From the NCBI RefSeq assembly GCF_001866645.1, contig NZ_MLYP01000017.1, positions 61,194-125,193 on the forward strand: DNA of 64,000 bases, read 5' to 3'. A program made the position numbers and the translations under genes. The DNA is from Streptomyces colonosanans. Its GTDB lineage: Bacteria > Actinomycetota > Actinomycetes > Streptomycetales > Streptomycetaceae. The notes under the pieces are model-generated. The model saw only the letters and a program-made list of their open reading frames with translations. It searched no databases and was not told where the DNA came from. Shown piece by piece: positions 35,489-44,798 of this stretch (within the stretch, counting starts at the first letter, position 1; every line of letters starts with the position of its first letter).

Positions 35489-37189
35489 GTGACAACGATC
35501 ACCCCCGATCCCGGGAACCAGGCCCCCTCCACGCCCTCACTTCGCTCCGGCGGGGGTGCGCCCGGTACGCTCACCGCCGTGCCATACGCTGATCAGTCCC
35601 AAACCACCCAGAAGGGCGCTTCCGTGACATATCCGGGGCCGCCGCGGCCGGCTCACGTCTGCGCCACCCCCCTCGCGGAGCTCGCCGATCAGCTGGGTAT
35701 CGCGAGGCCGGAGAGCCTGGACGGCGCAGCCGAGGTCACGGGCATCACCCACGACTCGCGCGCCGTCCGCCCCGGCGACCTCTACGCCGCCCTGCCCGGC
35801 GCCCGGCTCCACGGGGCCGACTTCGCCACCCAGGCCGCCGGCCTCGAAGCCGTCGCCGTGCTGACCGACCCGACCGGCGCCGAGCGTGCCGCCGCGACCG
35901 GGCTGCCGGTGCTGGTCGTCGACGACCCGCGCGGCCGGATGGGCGAGCTGGCAGCCACGATCTACGGCCGGCCCGGGAACGACCTGCTCCAGATCGGCAT
36001 CACGGGCACCTCCGGCAAGACCACGACCGCCTACCTCGTCGAGGGCGGCCTGAGGGCGACCCACGGCAGGGGCGAGTCCGTCGAGGGCGGCAACGGGCCA
36101 CGGGTGGGGCTGATCGGCACGGTCGAGACACGCATCGGTGACGAGCGCATCAAGTCCGAGCGCACCACCCCCGAAGCCACCGACCTGCAGTCCCTCTTCG
36201 CGGTCATGCGCGAGCGCGGGGTCGAGGCGGTCGCCATGGAGGTCTCCAGCCACGCGCTGGTCCTCGGCCGCGTCGACGGCTGCGTCTTCGACATCGCCGT
36301 CTTCACCAACCTCAGCCCGGAGCACATGGAGTTCCACTCCGACATGGAGGACTACTACCGGGCCAAGGCGCAGCTGTTCACGCGGCGGCGCAGCCGGGCC
36401 GGCGTCGTGAACTTCGACGACGAGTGGGGCCGCAGGCTCGTGGACGAGGCCGAGGTCCCGGTCGTCACCTTCTCCGCCGAGGGCCACCCCGACGCCGACT
36501 GGCGCGCGGAGGACGTCCGGATCGGCCCGCTGGACTCCACGTTCACCGCGGTCGGCCCCGAGGGCCTGCGCATCGCTGCGAAGTCCCCCCTCCCCGGCCC
36601 GTTCAACGTGGCGAACACCCTCGCCGCCGTCGTCGCCCTGGCCCAGGCCGGTCTCGACCCGCAGGCCGCCGCCGACGGCATCGCCGCGGTGCCGGGCGTT
36701 CCGGGCCGACTGGAGCGTATCGACGCCGGACAGCCGTACCTCGCGGTCGTCGACTACGCCCACAAGACCGCCGCCGTCGAATCGGTGCTGCGTGCCCTGC
36801 GCAAGGTCACCGAGGGCAAACTGCACGTCGTGCTCGGCTGCGGCGGCGACCGGGACACGACCAAACGCGCGCCGATGGGCGCAGCCGCGGCCCGGTTCGC
36901 CGACACGGCCGTACTGACCTCCGACAACCCCCGCTCCGAGGACCCCCTCGCGATCCTCGCCACCATGCTCGAGGGCGCGGCGTCCGTACCCGTTCACGAA
37001 CGCGGCGAGGTGCAGGTCTTCGAGGACCGGGCCGCCGCCATCGCCGCCGCCGTCGCCCGTGCACGGCCCGGCGACACCGTGCTGGTCGCGGGCAAGGGCC
37101 ATGAGCAGGGCCAGGACATCGCCGGAGTGGTCCGTCCCTTCGACGACCGACAAGTGCTTCGCGAAGCTATCCAGAAGAACCAGGGATGA
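35489..37189 (+). CDS. murE: UDP-MurNAc-L-Ala-D-Glu:diaminopimelate ligase MurE
   Basis: MurE adds the third residue of the peptidoglycan stem peptide. The 566-residue protein has Mur ligase domains: the N-terminal domain to about residue 160, the ATP loop TGTSGKTTTAYL, NLSPEHMEFH in the central domain and VDYAHKTAAVE with the specificity motif DNPRSEDP at the C-terminus. DNPR indicates a diaminopimelate rather than lysine enzyme, in line with LL-DAP in Streptomyces. The ~45-residue N-terminal extension is variable; GTG 35624 is an alternative start. Confidence 0.95.
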   Translation: MTTITPDPGNQAPSTPSLRSGGGAPGTLTAVPYADQSQTTQKGASVTYPGPPRPAHVCATPLAELADQLGIARPESLDGAAEVTGITHDSRAVRPGDLYAALPGARLHGADFATQAAGLEAVAVLTDPTGAERAAATGLPVLVVDDPRGRMGELAATIYGRPGNDLLQIGITGTSGKTTTAYLVEGGLRATHGRGESVEGGNGPRVGLIGTVETRIGDERIKSERTTPEATDLQSLFAVMRERGVEAVAMEVSSHALVLGRVDGCVFDIAVFTNLSPEHMEFHSDMEDYYRAKAQLFTRRRSRAGVVNFDDEWGRRLVDEAEVPVVTFSAEGHPDADWRAEDVRIGPLDSTFTAVGPEGLRIAAKSPLPGPFNVANTLAAVVALAQAGLDPQAAADGIAAVPGVPGRLERIDAGQPYLAVVDYAHKTAAVESVLRALRKVTEGKLHVVLGCGGDRDTTKRAPMGAAAARFADTAVLTSDNPRSEDPLAILATMLEGAASVPVHERGEVQVFEDRAAAIAAAVARARPGDTVLVAGKGHEQGQDIAGVVRPFDDRQVLREAIQKNQG

Positions 37190-37193
37190 ACTT

Positions 37194-38624
37194 GTGATCG
37201 CCCTCTCTCTCGCCGAGATCGCAGCAGTCGTCGGCGGGCAGACGCACGACATACCGGACCCGTCCGTCCAGGTCACCGGACCGGTCGTCCGGGACTCCCG
37301 TGAGGCGGGGCCCGGCAGCCTCTTCGTCGCCTTCGTCGGCGAGCGCGTGGACGGACACGACTTCGCGCCGGCGGTCGTTCAGGCGGGTGCCGTCGCCGTT
37401 CTGGCGTCCCGCCCCGTCGGCCTGCCCGCGATCGTCGTGGACGACGTCCAGGCCGCCCTCGGCGCCCTGGCGCGCCACGTCGTCGGGCGGCTGGGAACGA
37501 CCCTCGTCGCCCTCACCGGCTCCGCGGGCAAGACCAGCACCAAGGACCTCATCGCCCAGGTGCTCCAGCGCAAGGCGCCGACCGTGTTCACGCCCGGTTC
37601 GCTCAACAACGAGATCGGGCTGCCGCTCACCGCCCTCAGCGCCACCGAGGAGACGAGGTTCCTCGTCCTGGAGATGGGCGCCCGCGGCATCGGCCACATC
37701 CGCTACCTCGCCGACCTGACCCCGCCGAGCATCGGTGTCGTGCTCAACGTCGGCACCGCGCACATCGGCGAGTTCGGTGGCCGCGAGCAGATCGCCCAGG
37801 CGAAGGGCGAACTCGTCGAGAGCCTGCCCTGCGCGGACGCCGGCGGCGCCGCGATCCTCAACGCCGACGATCCGCTGGTACGGGCCATGGCGTCCCGTAC
37901 GAAGGCGAAGGTGATCCTTTTCGGGGAGTCCGACGAAGCGGACGTACGCGCCGAGAACGTGAGACTCACGGACAGCGGACAGCCCGCCTTCAGGCTTCAC
38001 ACACCCTCCGGTGCAAGCAATGTGACCATGCGCCTGTACGGTGAGCACCACGTGTCGAACGCGCTCGCCGCGGCCGCCGTCGCCCATGAGCTGGGCATGT
38101 CCGCAGACGAGATCGCCGTCGCGCTCTCCGAGGCGGGCTCCCTCTCCCGCTGGCGGATGGAGGTCACCGAGCGCCCGGACGGCGTGACGGTCGTCAACGA
38201 CGCCTACAACGCGAACCCCGAGTCCATGAGGGCCGCCTTGCGCGCGCTCGCCGCCATGGGTGAGGCCTCACGGGCACAGGGGGGGCGCACGTGGGCGGTG
38301 CTCGGCAGGATGGCCGAGCTCGGAGACGAGGCGCTTGCCGAGCACGACGCGGTCGGACGGCTCGCCGTCCGGCTCAACGTCAGCAAGCTCGTCGCGGTCG
38401 GGGGCAGGGAAGCGTCCTGGCTGCAACTGGGCGCATATAACGAGGGTTCGTGGGGTGAGGAGTCGGTGCACGTGTCCGACGCACAGGCGGCGGTCGACCT
38501 GTTGCGCAGTCAGTTGCGCCCGGGAGACGTCGTACTCGTGAAGGCGTCCCGGTCGGTCGGTCTGGAGAGCGTGGCGCAGGCGCTGCTCGAGACCGGTGCC
38601 GAGGGTGAGGTTTCCGCCCGATGA
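37194..38624 (+). CDS. murF: UDP-MurNAc-tripeptide:D-Ala-D-Ala ligase MurF
   Basis: MurF adds the D-Ala-D-Ala dipeptide to complete UDP-MurNAc-pentapeptide. The 476-residue protein shows [14 protein letters not shown] in the N-terminal domain, ATP loop [20 protein letters not shown] and [10 protein letters not shown] in the centre and [15 protein letters not shown] in the C-terminal domain. The GTG start has AGGGAT upstream and lies 4 nt after the murE stop. Its stop overlaps the mraY ATG (ATGA). Confidence 0.95.
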   Translation: MIALSLAEIAAVVGGQTHDIPDPSVQVTGPVVRDSREAGPGSLFVAFVGERVDGHDFAPAVVQAGAVAVLASRPVGLPAIVVDDVQAALGALARHVVGRLGTTLVALTGSAGKTSTKDLIAQVLQRKAPTVFTPGSLNNEIGLPLTALSATEETRFLVLEMGARGIGHIRYLADLTPPSIGVVLNVGTAHIGEFGGREQIAQAKGELVESLPCADAGGAAILNADDPLVRAMASRTKAKVILFGESDEADVRAENVRLTDSGQPAFRLHTPSGASNVTMRLYGEHHVSNALAAAAVAHELGMSADEIAVALSEAGSLSRWRMEVTERPDGVTVVNDAYNANPESMRAALRALAAMGEASRAQGGRTWAVLGRMAELGDEALAEHDAVGRLAVRLNVSKLVAVGGREASWLQLGAYNEGSWGEESVHVSDAQAAVDLLRSQLRPGDVVLVKASRSVGLESVAQALLETGAEGEVSAR

Positions 38625-39694
38625 TGAAGCAGATCCTGTTCGCGGGTGTCATTGGCCTCTTCCTGACCCTGATCGGCACCCCGCTGCTGATCAAGCTGCT
38701 GGCCCGCAAGGGCTACGGTCAGTACATCCGCGACGACGGCCCGCGCGAGCACCACAGCAAGCGCGGTACGCCGACCATGGGCGGTATCGCCTTCATCCTG
38801 GCCACGATCGCCGCGTACTTCCTGTCCAAGGTGATCACCGGCTACCCCCCGACCTTCTCCGGGTTGCTGGTGCTCGCGCTGATGGCGGGCATGGGACTGG
38901 TCGGCTTCCTCGACGACTACATCAAGATCGTCAAGCGTCGCTCGCTGGGCCTGCGGGCCAAGGCGAAGATGGCCGGACAGCTGATCGTCGGTATCGCCTT
39001 CGCGGTCCTGGCGCTGCAGTTCGGCGACAGCCACGGCAACACCCCGGCCTCCACCAAGCTCTCCTTCGTGCAGGACTTCGGCTGGACCATCGGCCCGGTG
39101 CTCTTCGTGATCTGGGCGCTGTTCATGATCCTCGCGATGTCGAACGGCGTGAACCTCACCGACGGTCTCGACGGCCTGGCCACGGGCGCCTCCGTGCTGG
39201 TCTTCGGTGCCTACACGTTCATCGGCGTCTGGCAGTTCCAGGAGTCCTGCGCCAACGCGATGACCCTGACCAACCCGTCGGCCTGTTACCAGGTACGCGA
39301 CCCGCTCGACCTCGCCATCGTCTCCTCGGCGCTGATGGGCGCCTGCCTGGGCTTCCTGTGGTGGAACACCTCGCCCGCCAAGGTCTTCATGGGTGACACC
39401 GGATCCCTCGCGCTGGGCGGTGCCCTCGCGGGCCTGGCGATCTGCTCCCGCACCGAGCTGCTGCTCGCGCTGCTGGGCGGACTGTTCGTCCTGATCACCA
39501 TGTCCGTCGTCATCCAGGTCGGCTCGTTCCGCCTCACCGGAAAGCGCGTCTTCCGGATGGCACCGCTCCAGCACCACTTCGAACTCAAGGGCTGGTCCGA
39601 GGTACTCATCGTCGTCCGGTTCTGGATCATCCAGGGCATTTGCGTGGTCGTCGGACTGGGCATCTTCTACGCAGGATGGGCAGCGGAAAAGTGA
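38621..39694 (+). CDS. mraY: Phospho-MurNAc-pentapeptide translocase MraY
   Basis: MraY transfers phospho-MurNAc-pentapeptide to undecaprenyl phosphate to make lipid I. This 357-residue integral membrane protein has about ten helices. Signature motifs: [17 protein letters not shown] (Asp-Asp of the metal site), [20 protein letters not shown] and [11 protein letters not shown]. It is coupled to murF and murD by overlapping start and stop codons. Confidence 0.97.
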   Translation: MMKQILFAGVIGLFLTLIGTPLLIKLLARKGYGQYIRDDGPREHHSKRGTPTMGGIAFILATIAAYFLSKVITGYPPTFSGLLVLALMAGMGLVGFLDDYIKIVKRRSLGLRAKAKMAGQLIVGIAFAVLALQFGDSHGNTPASTKLSFVQDFGWTIGPVLFVIWALFMILAMSNGVNLTDGLDGLATGASVLVFGAYTFIGVWQFQESCANAMTLTNPSACYQVRDPLDLAIVSSALMGACLGFLWWNTSPAKVFMGDTGSLALGGALAGLAICSRTELLLALLGGLFVLITMSVVIQVGSFRLTGKRVFRMAPLQHHFELKGWSEVLIVVRFWIIQGICVVVGLGIFYAGWAAEK

Positions 39695-41103
39695 CCGACT
39701 GGCAGGGTAAGCACGTCACCGTCGCGGGACTCGGCGTCTCGGGTGTCCCGGCGGCCAAGGTGCTGCACGGGCTCGGCGCGGTCGTGACCGTCGTCAACGA
39801 CGGCGACGACGATCGGGCCCGGACCCAGGCCGCCGAACTGGAGGCGCTCGGCGTCACGGTCCGCCTCGGCGACGGAGCCACCCTGCCCGAAGGCACCGAG
39901 CTGATCGTCACCGCGCCCGGCTGGCGCCCCGACAAGCCGCTGTTCGCCGCCGCGGCCGAGGCGGGCGTCCCCGTCTGGGGCGACGTCGAGCTGGCCTGGC
40001 AGCTGCGCGGCCCGGACGCGGCCCCCTGGCTCGCGGTCACGGGCACCAACGGCAAGACCACCACCGTGCAGATGCTCGCCTCCATCCTGAAGGCGGCGGG
40101 CCTGCGCACGGCCGCCGTCGGCAACATCGGGGTCTCGCTCCTCGACGTCGTCCTCGGTGAGGAGCAGTACGACGTCCTGGCGGTGGAGTTGTCGAGCTAC
40201 CAGCTCCACTGGGCGCCGTCGCTGCGCGCCCACTCCGCCGTCGTGCTCAACCTGGCGCCCGACCACCTCGACTGGCACGGCTCCATGGAGGCGTACGCCG
40301 CCGACAAGGGCCGTGTCTACGAGGGCAATCGGGTCGCCTGTGTGTACAACGTCGCCGACAAGGCGACCGAGGACCTGGTGCGCGAGGCGGACGTCGAGGA
40401 GGGCTGCCGGGCGATCGGCTTCACCCTGGGCTCGCCCGCTCCCTCCCAACTCGGCGTCGTGGACGGCATCCTGGTCGACCGCGCCTTCGTCGAGAACCGG
40501 CAGAAGAACGCGCAGGAGCTCGCGGAGGTCACCGACGTCAACCCGCCCGCCCCGCACAACATCGCCAACGCCCTTGCCGCGGCGGCCCTCGCGCGCGCCT
40601 TCGGGGTGCCCGCCAAGGCCGTGCGCGAGGGGCTGCGGGCGTTCCGCCCGGACGCCCACCGCATCGCGCACGTGGCGGACCTGGACGGCGTCGCGTACAT
40701 CGACGACTCCAAGGCCACCAACACACATGCCGCGGAAGCCTCGTTGGCGGCGTACGAGTCGATCGTGTGGATCGCGGGCGGACTCGCGAAGGGCGCGACC
40801 TTCGACGAGCTGGTCGCCAAGTCGGCACAGCGGCTTCGGGGCGCGGTGCTCATCGGTGCGGATCGCGCGCTGATCCGTGAAGCCCTCGCGCGACACGCGC
40901 CAGAAGTACCCGTCGTCGACCTCGAGCAGACCGACACTGGGGCGATGCGCGTGGCTGTACGGGAGGCGCGGGGGCTCGCTCGTCCGGGCGACACGGTGCT
41001 GCTGGCGCCGGCCTGTGCGTCCATGGACATGTTCGCGAACTACAACAAGCGCGGGGACGCGTTCGCGGAGGCCGTTCGTGAGCTCGGCTCCGCCGACGGC
41101 TGA
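39676..41103 (+). CDS. murD: UDP-MurNAc-L-Ala:D-Glu ligase MurD
   Basis: MurD adds D-glutamate to UDP-MurNAc-L-Ala. The protein of about 475 residues shows the N-terminal Rossmann domain ([17 protein letters not shown]), ATP loop [54 protein letters not shown] and the C-terminal [25 protein letters not shown] 39676 overlaps the end of mraY by 19 bp; GTG 39691 (GTGA overlap) is an equally reasonable start. Function is secure, the start is not. Confidence 0.95.
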   Translation: MGSGKVTDWQGKHVTVAGLGVSGVPAAKVLHGLGAVVTVVNDGDDDRARTQAAELEALGVTVRLGDGATLPEGTELIVTAPGWRPDKPLFAAAAEAGVPVWGDVELAWQLRGPDAAPWLAVTGTNGKTTTVQMLASILKAAGLRTAAVGNIGVSLLDVVLGEEQYDVLAVELSSYQLHWAPSLRAHSAVVLNLAPDHLDWHGSMEAYAADKGRVYEGNRVACVYNVADKATEDLVREADVEEGCRAIGFTLGSPAPSQLGVVDGILVDRAFVENRQKNAQELAEVTDVNPPAPHNIANALAAAALARAFGVPAKAVREGLRAFRPDAHRIAHVADLDGVAYIDDSKATNTHAAEASLAAYESIVWIAGGLAKGATFDELVAKSAQRLRGAVLIGADRALIREALARHAPEVPVVDLEQTDTGAMRVAVREARGLARPGDTVLLAPACASMDMFANYNKRGDAFAEAVRELGSADG

Positions 41104-41152
41104 CCTGGACCCGCCCTGCCCGGTGGCGGACGGGCAAGTTTGGGAGGGACGC

Positions 41153-41260
41153 GTGACTCGGATGTGGCTGGGGCTTCGCAGGCGGTGTTCCGCCGGCGGT
41201 ACGGCGCCGTGCCGGCCCACCTCGCCCCGCGGGACGTTCTCCCGCAGCGTGGCGGGGTGA
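41153..41260 (+). CDS. Small ORF (35 aa) abutting and in frame with ftsW
   Basis: GTG 41153 has a near-perfect GGGAGG five bases upstream. The frame stops at TGA 41258-41260, and the ftsW GTG follows immediately in the same frame. The product (MTRMWLGLRRRCSAGG...) is Arg-rich with no recognised domain. The strong ribosome-binding site suggests it is translated and feeds ribosomes to ftsW, or that ftsW once had an N-terminal extension now closed by the TGA. Confidence 0.4.
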   Translation: MTRMWLGLRRRCSAGGTAPCRPTSPRGTFSRSVAG

Positions 41261-42610
41261 GTGCCGGTGCCCGCCAGCCGTACCGCGCAACGCGCGCCCG
41301 GGCGCCCCTCCTCGGCCCGTACCCCGCGTGACAACCCCGTCACCCGCCTGGTCAGCCGTGCCCGGCGTGCCTGGGACCGGCCCCTGACCGCCTACTACCT
41401 GATCCTCGGCGGAAGTCTGCTGATCACCGTGCTGGGTCTGGTGATGGTCTACTCGGCCTCGCAGATCACCGCGCTGCAGATGTCGCTGCCCGGGTCGTAC
41501 TTCTTCCGCAAGCAGTTCCTCGCGGCCTCCATCGGGGCCCTACTGCTGCTCGTGGCCGCGCGGATGCCCGTGAAGCTGCACCGGGCGCTGGCGTATCCGA
41601 TGCTGGCGGGTTCCGTCTTCCTGATGGCACTGGTGCAGGTGCCCGGGATCGGCATGGCGGTCAACGGCAACCAGAACTGGATATCCCTCGGTGGCTCGTT
41701 CCAGATCCAGCCCAGTGAGTTCGGCAAGCTCGCGCTCGTGCTGTGGGGCGCCGACCTGATCGCCCGCAAGCAGGAGAAACGGCTGCTCACGCAGTGGAAG
41801 CACATGCTGGTGCCGCTCGTACCCGTGACGTGCCTGCTGCTCGGGCTGATCATGCTGGGCGGCGACATGGGCACCGCGATCATCCTGACCGCGATCCTGT
41901 TCGGGCTGCTGTGGCTGGCAGGTGCGCCCACGCGGCTCTTCGTGGGTGTGCTGGTGGTCGCCGCCACGATCGGCGCGATCCTCATCAAGACCAGTCCGAA
42001 CCGGATGGGCCGGCTCGCCTGTATCGGTGCCACGGATCTCGGGCCCGACGGGAACTGCTGGCAGGCCGTGCACGGAATCTACGCCCTGGCGTCCGGCGGA
42101 ATCTTCGGTTCCGGACTGGGTGCCAGTATGGAAAAATGGGGCCAACTCCCCGAGGCCCACACCGACTTCATCTTCGCCGTCACCGGTGAGGAGCTGGGCC
42201 TCGTGGGGACGCTGTCCGTACTCGCCCTCTTCGCGGCTCTAGGCTATGCGGGTATCCGCGTGGCCGGACGCACGAAGGACCCCTTCGTGAGGTATGCCGC
42301 GGGAGGCGTGACGACCTGGATCACCATTCAGATGGTGATCAACATCGGTGCGGTGCTCGGCCTGCTGCCGATCGCCGGCGTTCCCCTCCCGCTGTTCTCC
42401 TACGGGGGATCCGCCCTGCTGCCGACCATGTTCGCCATCGGGCTGCTGATCGCCTTCGCACGCGACGAGCCCGGTGCGCGGGCGGCGCTTGCGAGGCGGC
42501 AATCCCGCTTTGGTAGAAAGCGCGCGGGAGGCCCTGTGCGCAATCGGGGGCCTCGTAGATGGAACACGATGCGACGGCGTGCCTCGGCGCGCTCGTCCGG
42601 AGAGCGGTGA
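41261..42610 (+). CDS. ftsW: Septal peptidoglycan polymerase FtsW (SEDS family)
   Basis: FtsW polymerises lipid II glycan at the septum together with FtsI. This 449-residue SEDS protein has about ten membrane helices. Motifs: VMVYSASQ, GNQNWISLGGSFQIQPSEFGKLAL (with the catalytic region nearby) and GVPLPLFSYGGSALLPTMFAIG at the end of the membrane part. The ~40-residue N-terminal and ~60-residue C-terminal tails are Arg-rich and cytoplasmic. A small ORF with a strong ribosome-binding site ends directly before its GTG. Confidence 0.95.
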   Translation: MPVPASRTAQRAPGRPSSARTPRDNPVTRLVSRARRAWDRPLTAYYLILGGSLLITVLGLVMVYSASQITALQMSLPGSYFFRKQFLAASIGALLLLVAARMPVKLHRALAYPMLAGSVFLMALVQVPGIGMAVNGNQNWISLGGSFQIQPSEFGKLALVLWGADLIARKQEKRLLTQWKHMLVPLVPVTCLLLGLIMLGGDMGTAIILTAILFGLLWLAGAPTRLFVGVLVVAATIGAILIKTSPNRMGRLACIGATDLGPDGNCWQAVHGIYALASGGIFGSGLGASMEKWGQLPEAHTDFIFAVTGEELGLVGTLSVLALFAALGYAGIRVAGRTKDPFVRYAAGGVTTWITIQMVINIGAVLGLLPIAGVPLPLFSYGGSALLPTMFAIGLLIAFARDEPGARAALARRQSRFGRKRAGGPVRNRGPRRWNTMRRRASARSSGER

Positions 42611-42616
42611 ATTTCG

Positions 42617-43708
42617 GTGCATGTCGTACTCGCTGGTGGGGGGACCGCCGGCCACATCGAGCCCGCGCTCGCCCTCGCGGACGCCCTGCGCAGGCAGGAT
42701 CCGACCGTGGGGATCACGGCCCTGGGCACGGAGCGTGGCCTGGAGACCCGGCTCGTGCCCGAGCGGGGCTATGAACTCGGGCTGATTCCGGCCGTGCCCC
42801 TGCCGCGCAAGCCGACCCCCGAACTGATCACGGTCCCCGGGCGACTGCGCGGCACGATCAAGGCGGCCGAGCAGATCCTGGAGCGCACCAAGGCGGACGT
42901 CGTCGTCGGCTTCGGCGGCTATGTCGCCCTGCCCGGCTACCTCGCGGCCAAGCGCCTCGGCGTGCCGATCGTCATCCACGAGGCCAACGCCCGCCCCGGC
43001 CTGGCCAACAAGATCGGCTCGCGTTATGCGGCCCAGGTCGCCGTCTCCACCCCGGACAGCAAGCTGCGCGGCGCCCGCTACATCGGCATCCCGCTGCGCC
43101 GCGCCATCGCCACCCTGGACCGCGCCGCCGTACGCCCGGAGGCGCGCGCGGCGTTCGGGCTCGACCCCAACCTGCCGACGCTGCTCGTCTCCGGTGGTTC
43201 GCAGGGCGCCCGGCGGCTCAACGAGGTGGTCCAGCAGGTCGCCCCGTACCTCCAGCAGTCCGGGATCCAGATCCTGCACGCGGTCGGCCCGAAGAACGAA
43301 CTGCCGCAGGTGCACCAGATGCCGGGGATGCCGCCCTACATCCCGGTACCGTACGTGGACCGGATGGATCTCGCGTACGCGGCGGCCGACATGATGCTCT
43401 GCCGTGCGGGCGCGATGACCGTCGCCGAACTCTCCGCCGTCGGACTCCCGGCCGCCTACGTCCCGCTGCCCATCGGCAACGGCGAACAGCGGCTGAACGC
43501 CCAGCCGGTCGTGAAGGCCGGCGGCGGACTGCTGGTCGACGACGCGGAACTGACGCCCGAGTGGGTTCAGCAGAACGTCCTGCCCGTGCTCGCCGACCCG
43601 CACCGGCTGTACCAGATGTCCCGCGCCGCCAGCGAGTTCGGCCGCCGGGACGCCGATGATCTGCTCGTCGGCATGGTGTACGAGGCGATCGCCTCGCGCC
43701 ACCGCTAG
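42617..43708 (+). CDS. murG: UDP-GlcNAc transferase MurG
   Basis: MurG adds GlcNAc to lipid I, giving lipid II, at the inner membrane face. The 363-residue GT28 protein has the N-terminal glycine loop [68 protein letters not shown] and [16 protein letters not shown] [17 protein letters not shown] followed by NGEQRLNA in the UDP-sugar site. The GTG lies 6 nt after the ftsW stop with GGAGAG upstream. Confidence 0.96.
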   Translation: MHVVLAGGGTAGHIEPALALADALRRQDPTVGITALGTERGLETRLVPERGYELGLIPAVPLPRKPTPELITVPGRLRGTIKAAEQILERTKADVVVGFGGYVALPGYLAAKRLGVPIVIHEANARPGLANKIGSRYAAQVAVSTPDSKLRGARYIGIPLRRAIATLDRAAVRPEARAAFGLDPNLPTLLVSGGSQGARRLNEVVQQVAPYLQQSGIQILHAVGPKNELPQVHQMPGMPPYIPVPYVDRMDLAYAAADMMLCRAGAMTVAELSAVGLPAAYVPLPIGNGEQRLNAQPVVKAGGGLLVDDAELTPEWVQQNVLPVLADPHRLYQMSRAASEFGRRDADDLLVGMVYEAIASRHR

Positions 43709-43733
43709 GGACGTATGAGGGAAGGCAGGGAGC

Positions 43734-44519
43734 GTGGCCGGACCGACGACCGCCGAGCGCGGCGAACGGCAGAAGCAGAAGTCCGGCCCGTCCCGGCCAC
43801 CCCGCCCCGGGCGATGGCGCCGTCGTCGTATGCTCATCATCCTTTTGCTGGCGGCGGTGTTGGCGGGCGGCGGCTCCATCTGGCTGCTGTACGGCTCCGC
43901 GTGGCTGCGCGTGGAGCGCGTGTCCGTCTCGGGGGCGCGTGTTCTGACCACCGCGCAGGTCCGTGAGGCGGCCGGTGTGTCGATCGGATCGCCGCTGATG
44001 TCCCTCGACACCGATGCGATCGAGGCGCGTGTGCGCCGGAAGTTGCCCCGGATCGACTCGGTCGACGTGGTTCGTTCCTGGCCTCATGGCGTCAGGCTGA
44101 AAGTCACCGAGCGCACCCCGGTCCTGACGGTCGCAAGCGGCGGCAAGTTCATCGAAGTGGACCGCGAGGGCGTGCGGTTCGCCACGGTGTCGCACCCTCC
44201 GAAGGGTGTTCCCGCACTGGAGCTGGAGCTTCCCCGCTCGGGCGGCCTGCATCGCTTCGGCACCGACCGGCTGGTCCGGGAGGCGGTGCTCGTGGCCGAG
44301 GCCGTTCCGGCCGCGGTGGCGCGGGACACCCGGACCGTCAAGGTCCGTTCCTACGACTCCATCTCGCTGGAGTTGAGTGGAGGTCGGACCGTGATGTGGG
44401 GAAGTGGTGAGAAGAACGGGGCGAAGGCGGTCACGCTGACAGCACTGATGAAAGCGGCCCCCGACGCCCGGCACTTCGACGTCAGTGTCCCCACATCCCC
44501 TGCGTCATCAGGGAGTTGA
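43734..44519 (+). CDS. ftsQ: Cell division protein FtsQ
   Basis: This 261-residue bitopic protein has a basic cytoplasmic N-terminus (RWRRRRM), one membrane helix at about residues 34-54, a POTRA domain (VERVSVSGARVLTTAQV, then GSPLMSLDTDAIEARVRRKLPRID) and the FtsQ domain (VTERTPVLTV, EVDREGVRFA). It links FtsL/FtsB into the divisome from outside the membrane. GTG start with GGCAGGGAGC upstream. A 279-bp promoter-bearing gap separates it from ftsZ. Confidence 0.95.
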   Translation: MAGPTTAERGERQKQKSGPSRPPRPGRWRRRRMLIILLLAAVLAGGGSIWLLYGSAWLRVERVSVSGARVLTTAQVREAAGVSIGSPLMSLDTDAIEARVRRKLPRIDSVDVVRSWPHGVRLKVTERTPVLTVASGGKFIEVDREGVRFATVSHPPKGVPALELELPRSGGLHRFGTDRLVREAVLVAEAVPAAVARDTRTVKVRSYDSISLELSGGRTVMWGSGEKNGAKAVTLTALMKAAPDARHFDVSVPTSPASSGS

Positions 44520-44547
44520 CGCGCATACATGCAGGCCAGCACCCTGG

Positions 44548-44578
44548 TTGGGCACTGCTACGGCTGATCACATAGGGT
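44548..44578 (+). promoter_or_regulatory. Possible ftsZ distal promoter
   Basis: TTGGGC (44548-44553) and TAGGGT (44573-44578) are spaced by 19 bp, at the long end of the usual range. Transcription from it would include the short ORF at 44604. The ftsQ-ftsZ gap of S. coelicolor is known to carry three ftsZ promoters, one of them developmentally induced; I cannot assign this one to a numbered promoter. Confidence 0.35.
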
Positions 44579-44603
44579 GAAAAGAAAAACGGGAGGTTCG
44601 GCG

Positions 44604-44678
44604 TGTTCGTTGAACGTGCGCCGCTTGTCGACTTAGTGTCCTGTCCGGAAGAGTCAAGGGAACAGGCACACTGGTAAC
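44604..44678 (+). CDS. Short TTA-containing ORF (24 aa) upstream of ftsZ
   Basis: GTG 44604 has GGGAGG six bases upstream, an ideal ribosome-binding site, and the ORF ends at TAA 44676-44678. Codon 11 is TTA, the rare Leu codon read in Streptomyces by the developmentally controlled bldA tRNA. The stop overlaps the first bases of an inverted repeat (44676-44700). The peptide has no recognised motif. If transcribed from the distal promoter, its translation could couple ftsZ expression to bldA, which is inference. Confidence 0.4.
44637..44641. promoter_or_regulatory. WhiA-type motif in the ftsZ promoter region
   Basis: GTGTC is the reverse complement of the WhiA core motif GACAC. ftsZ is, from memory, a WhiA/WhiB target in Streptomyces. 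A 5-bp match alone is weak evidence; the position among the ftsZ promoters gives it some weight. Confidence 0.3.
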
Positions 44679-44700
44679 CCTAAACTTCAGCGTTAGGGTT
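44676..44700. repeat. Inverted repeat in the ftsQ-ftsZ gap
   Basis: AACCCTAA-N9-TTAGGGTT is a perfect 8-bp inverted repeat, unusually A/T-rich for this genome, 98 bp upstream of ftsZ. It could be an operator or an RNA hairpin; its left arm contains the stop codon of the short TTA ORF. Confidence 0.6.
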
Positions 44701-44798
44701 CGGGTCGGCGTTCGGACCGTCCCATTCGGCATCCGCCGTCGGACCACGGGGCACCCGGGGGACGACGGCAACGTAATTCGAGGCGAGAGGCCTTCGAC

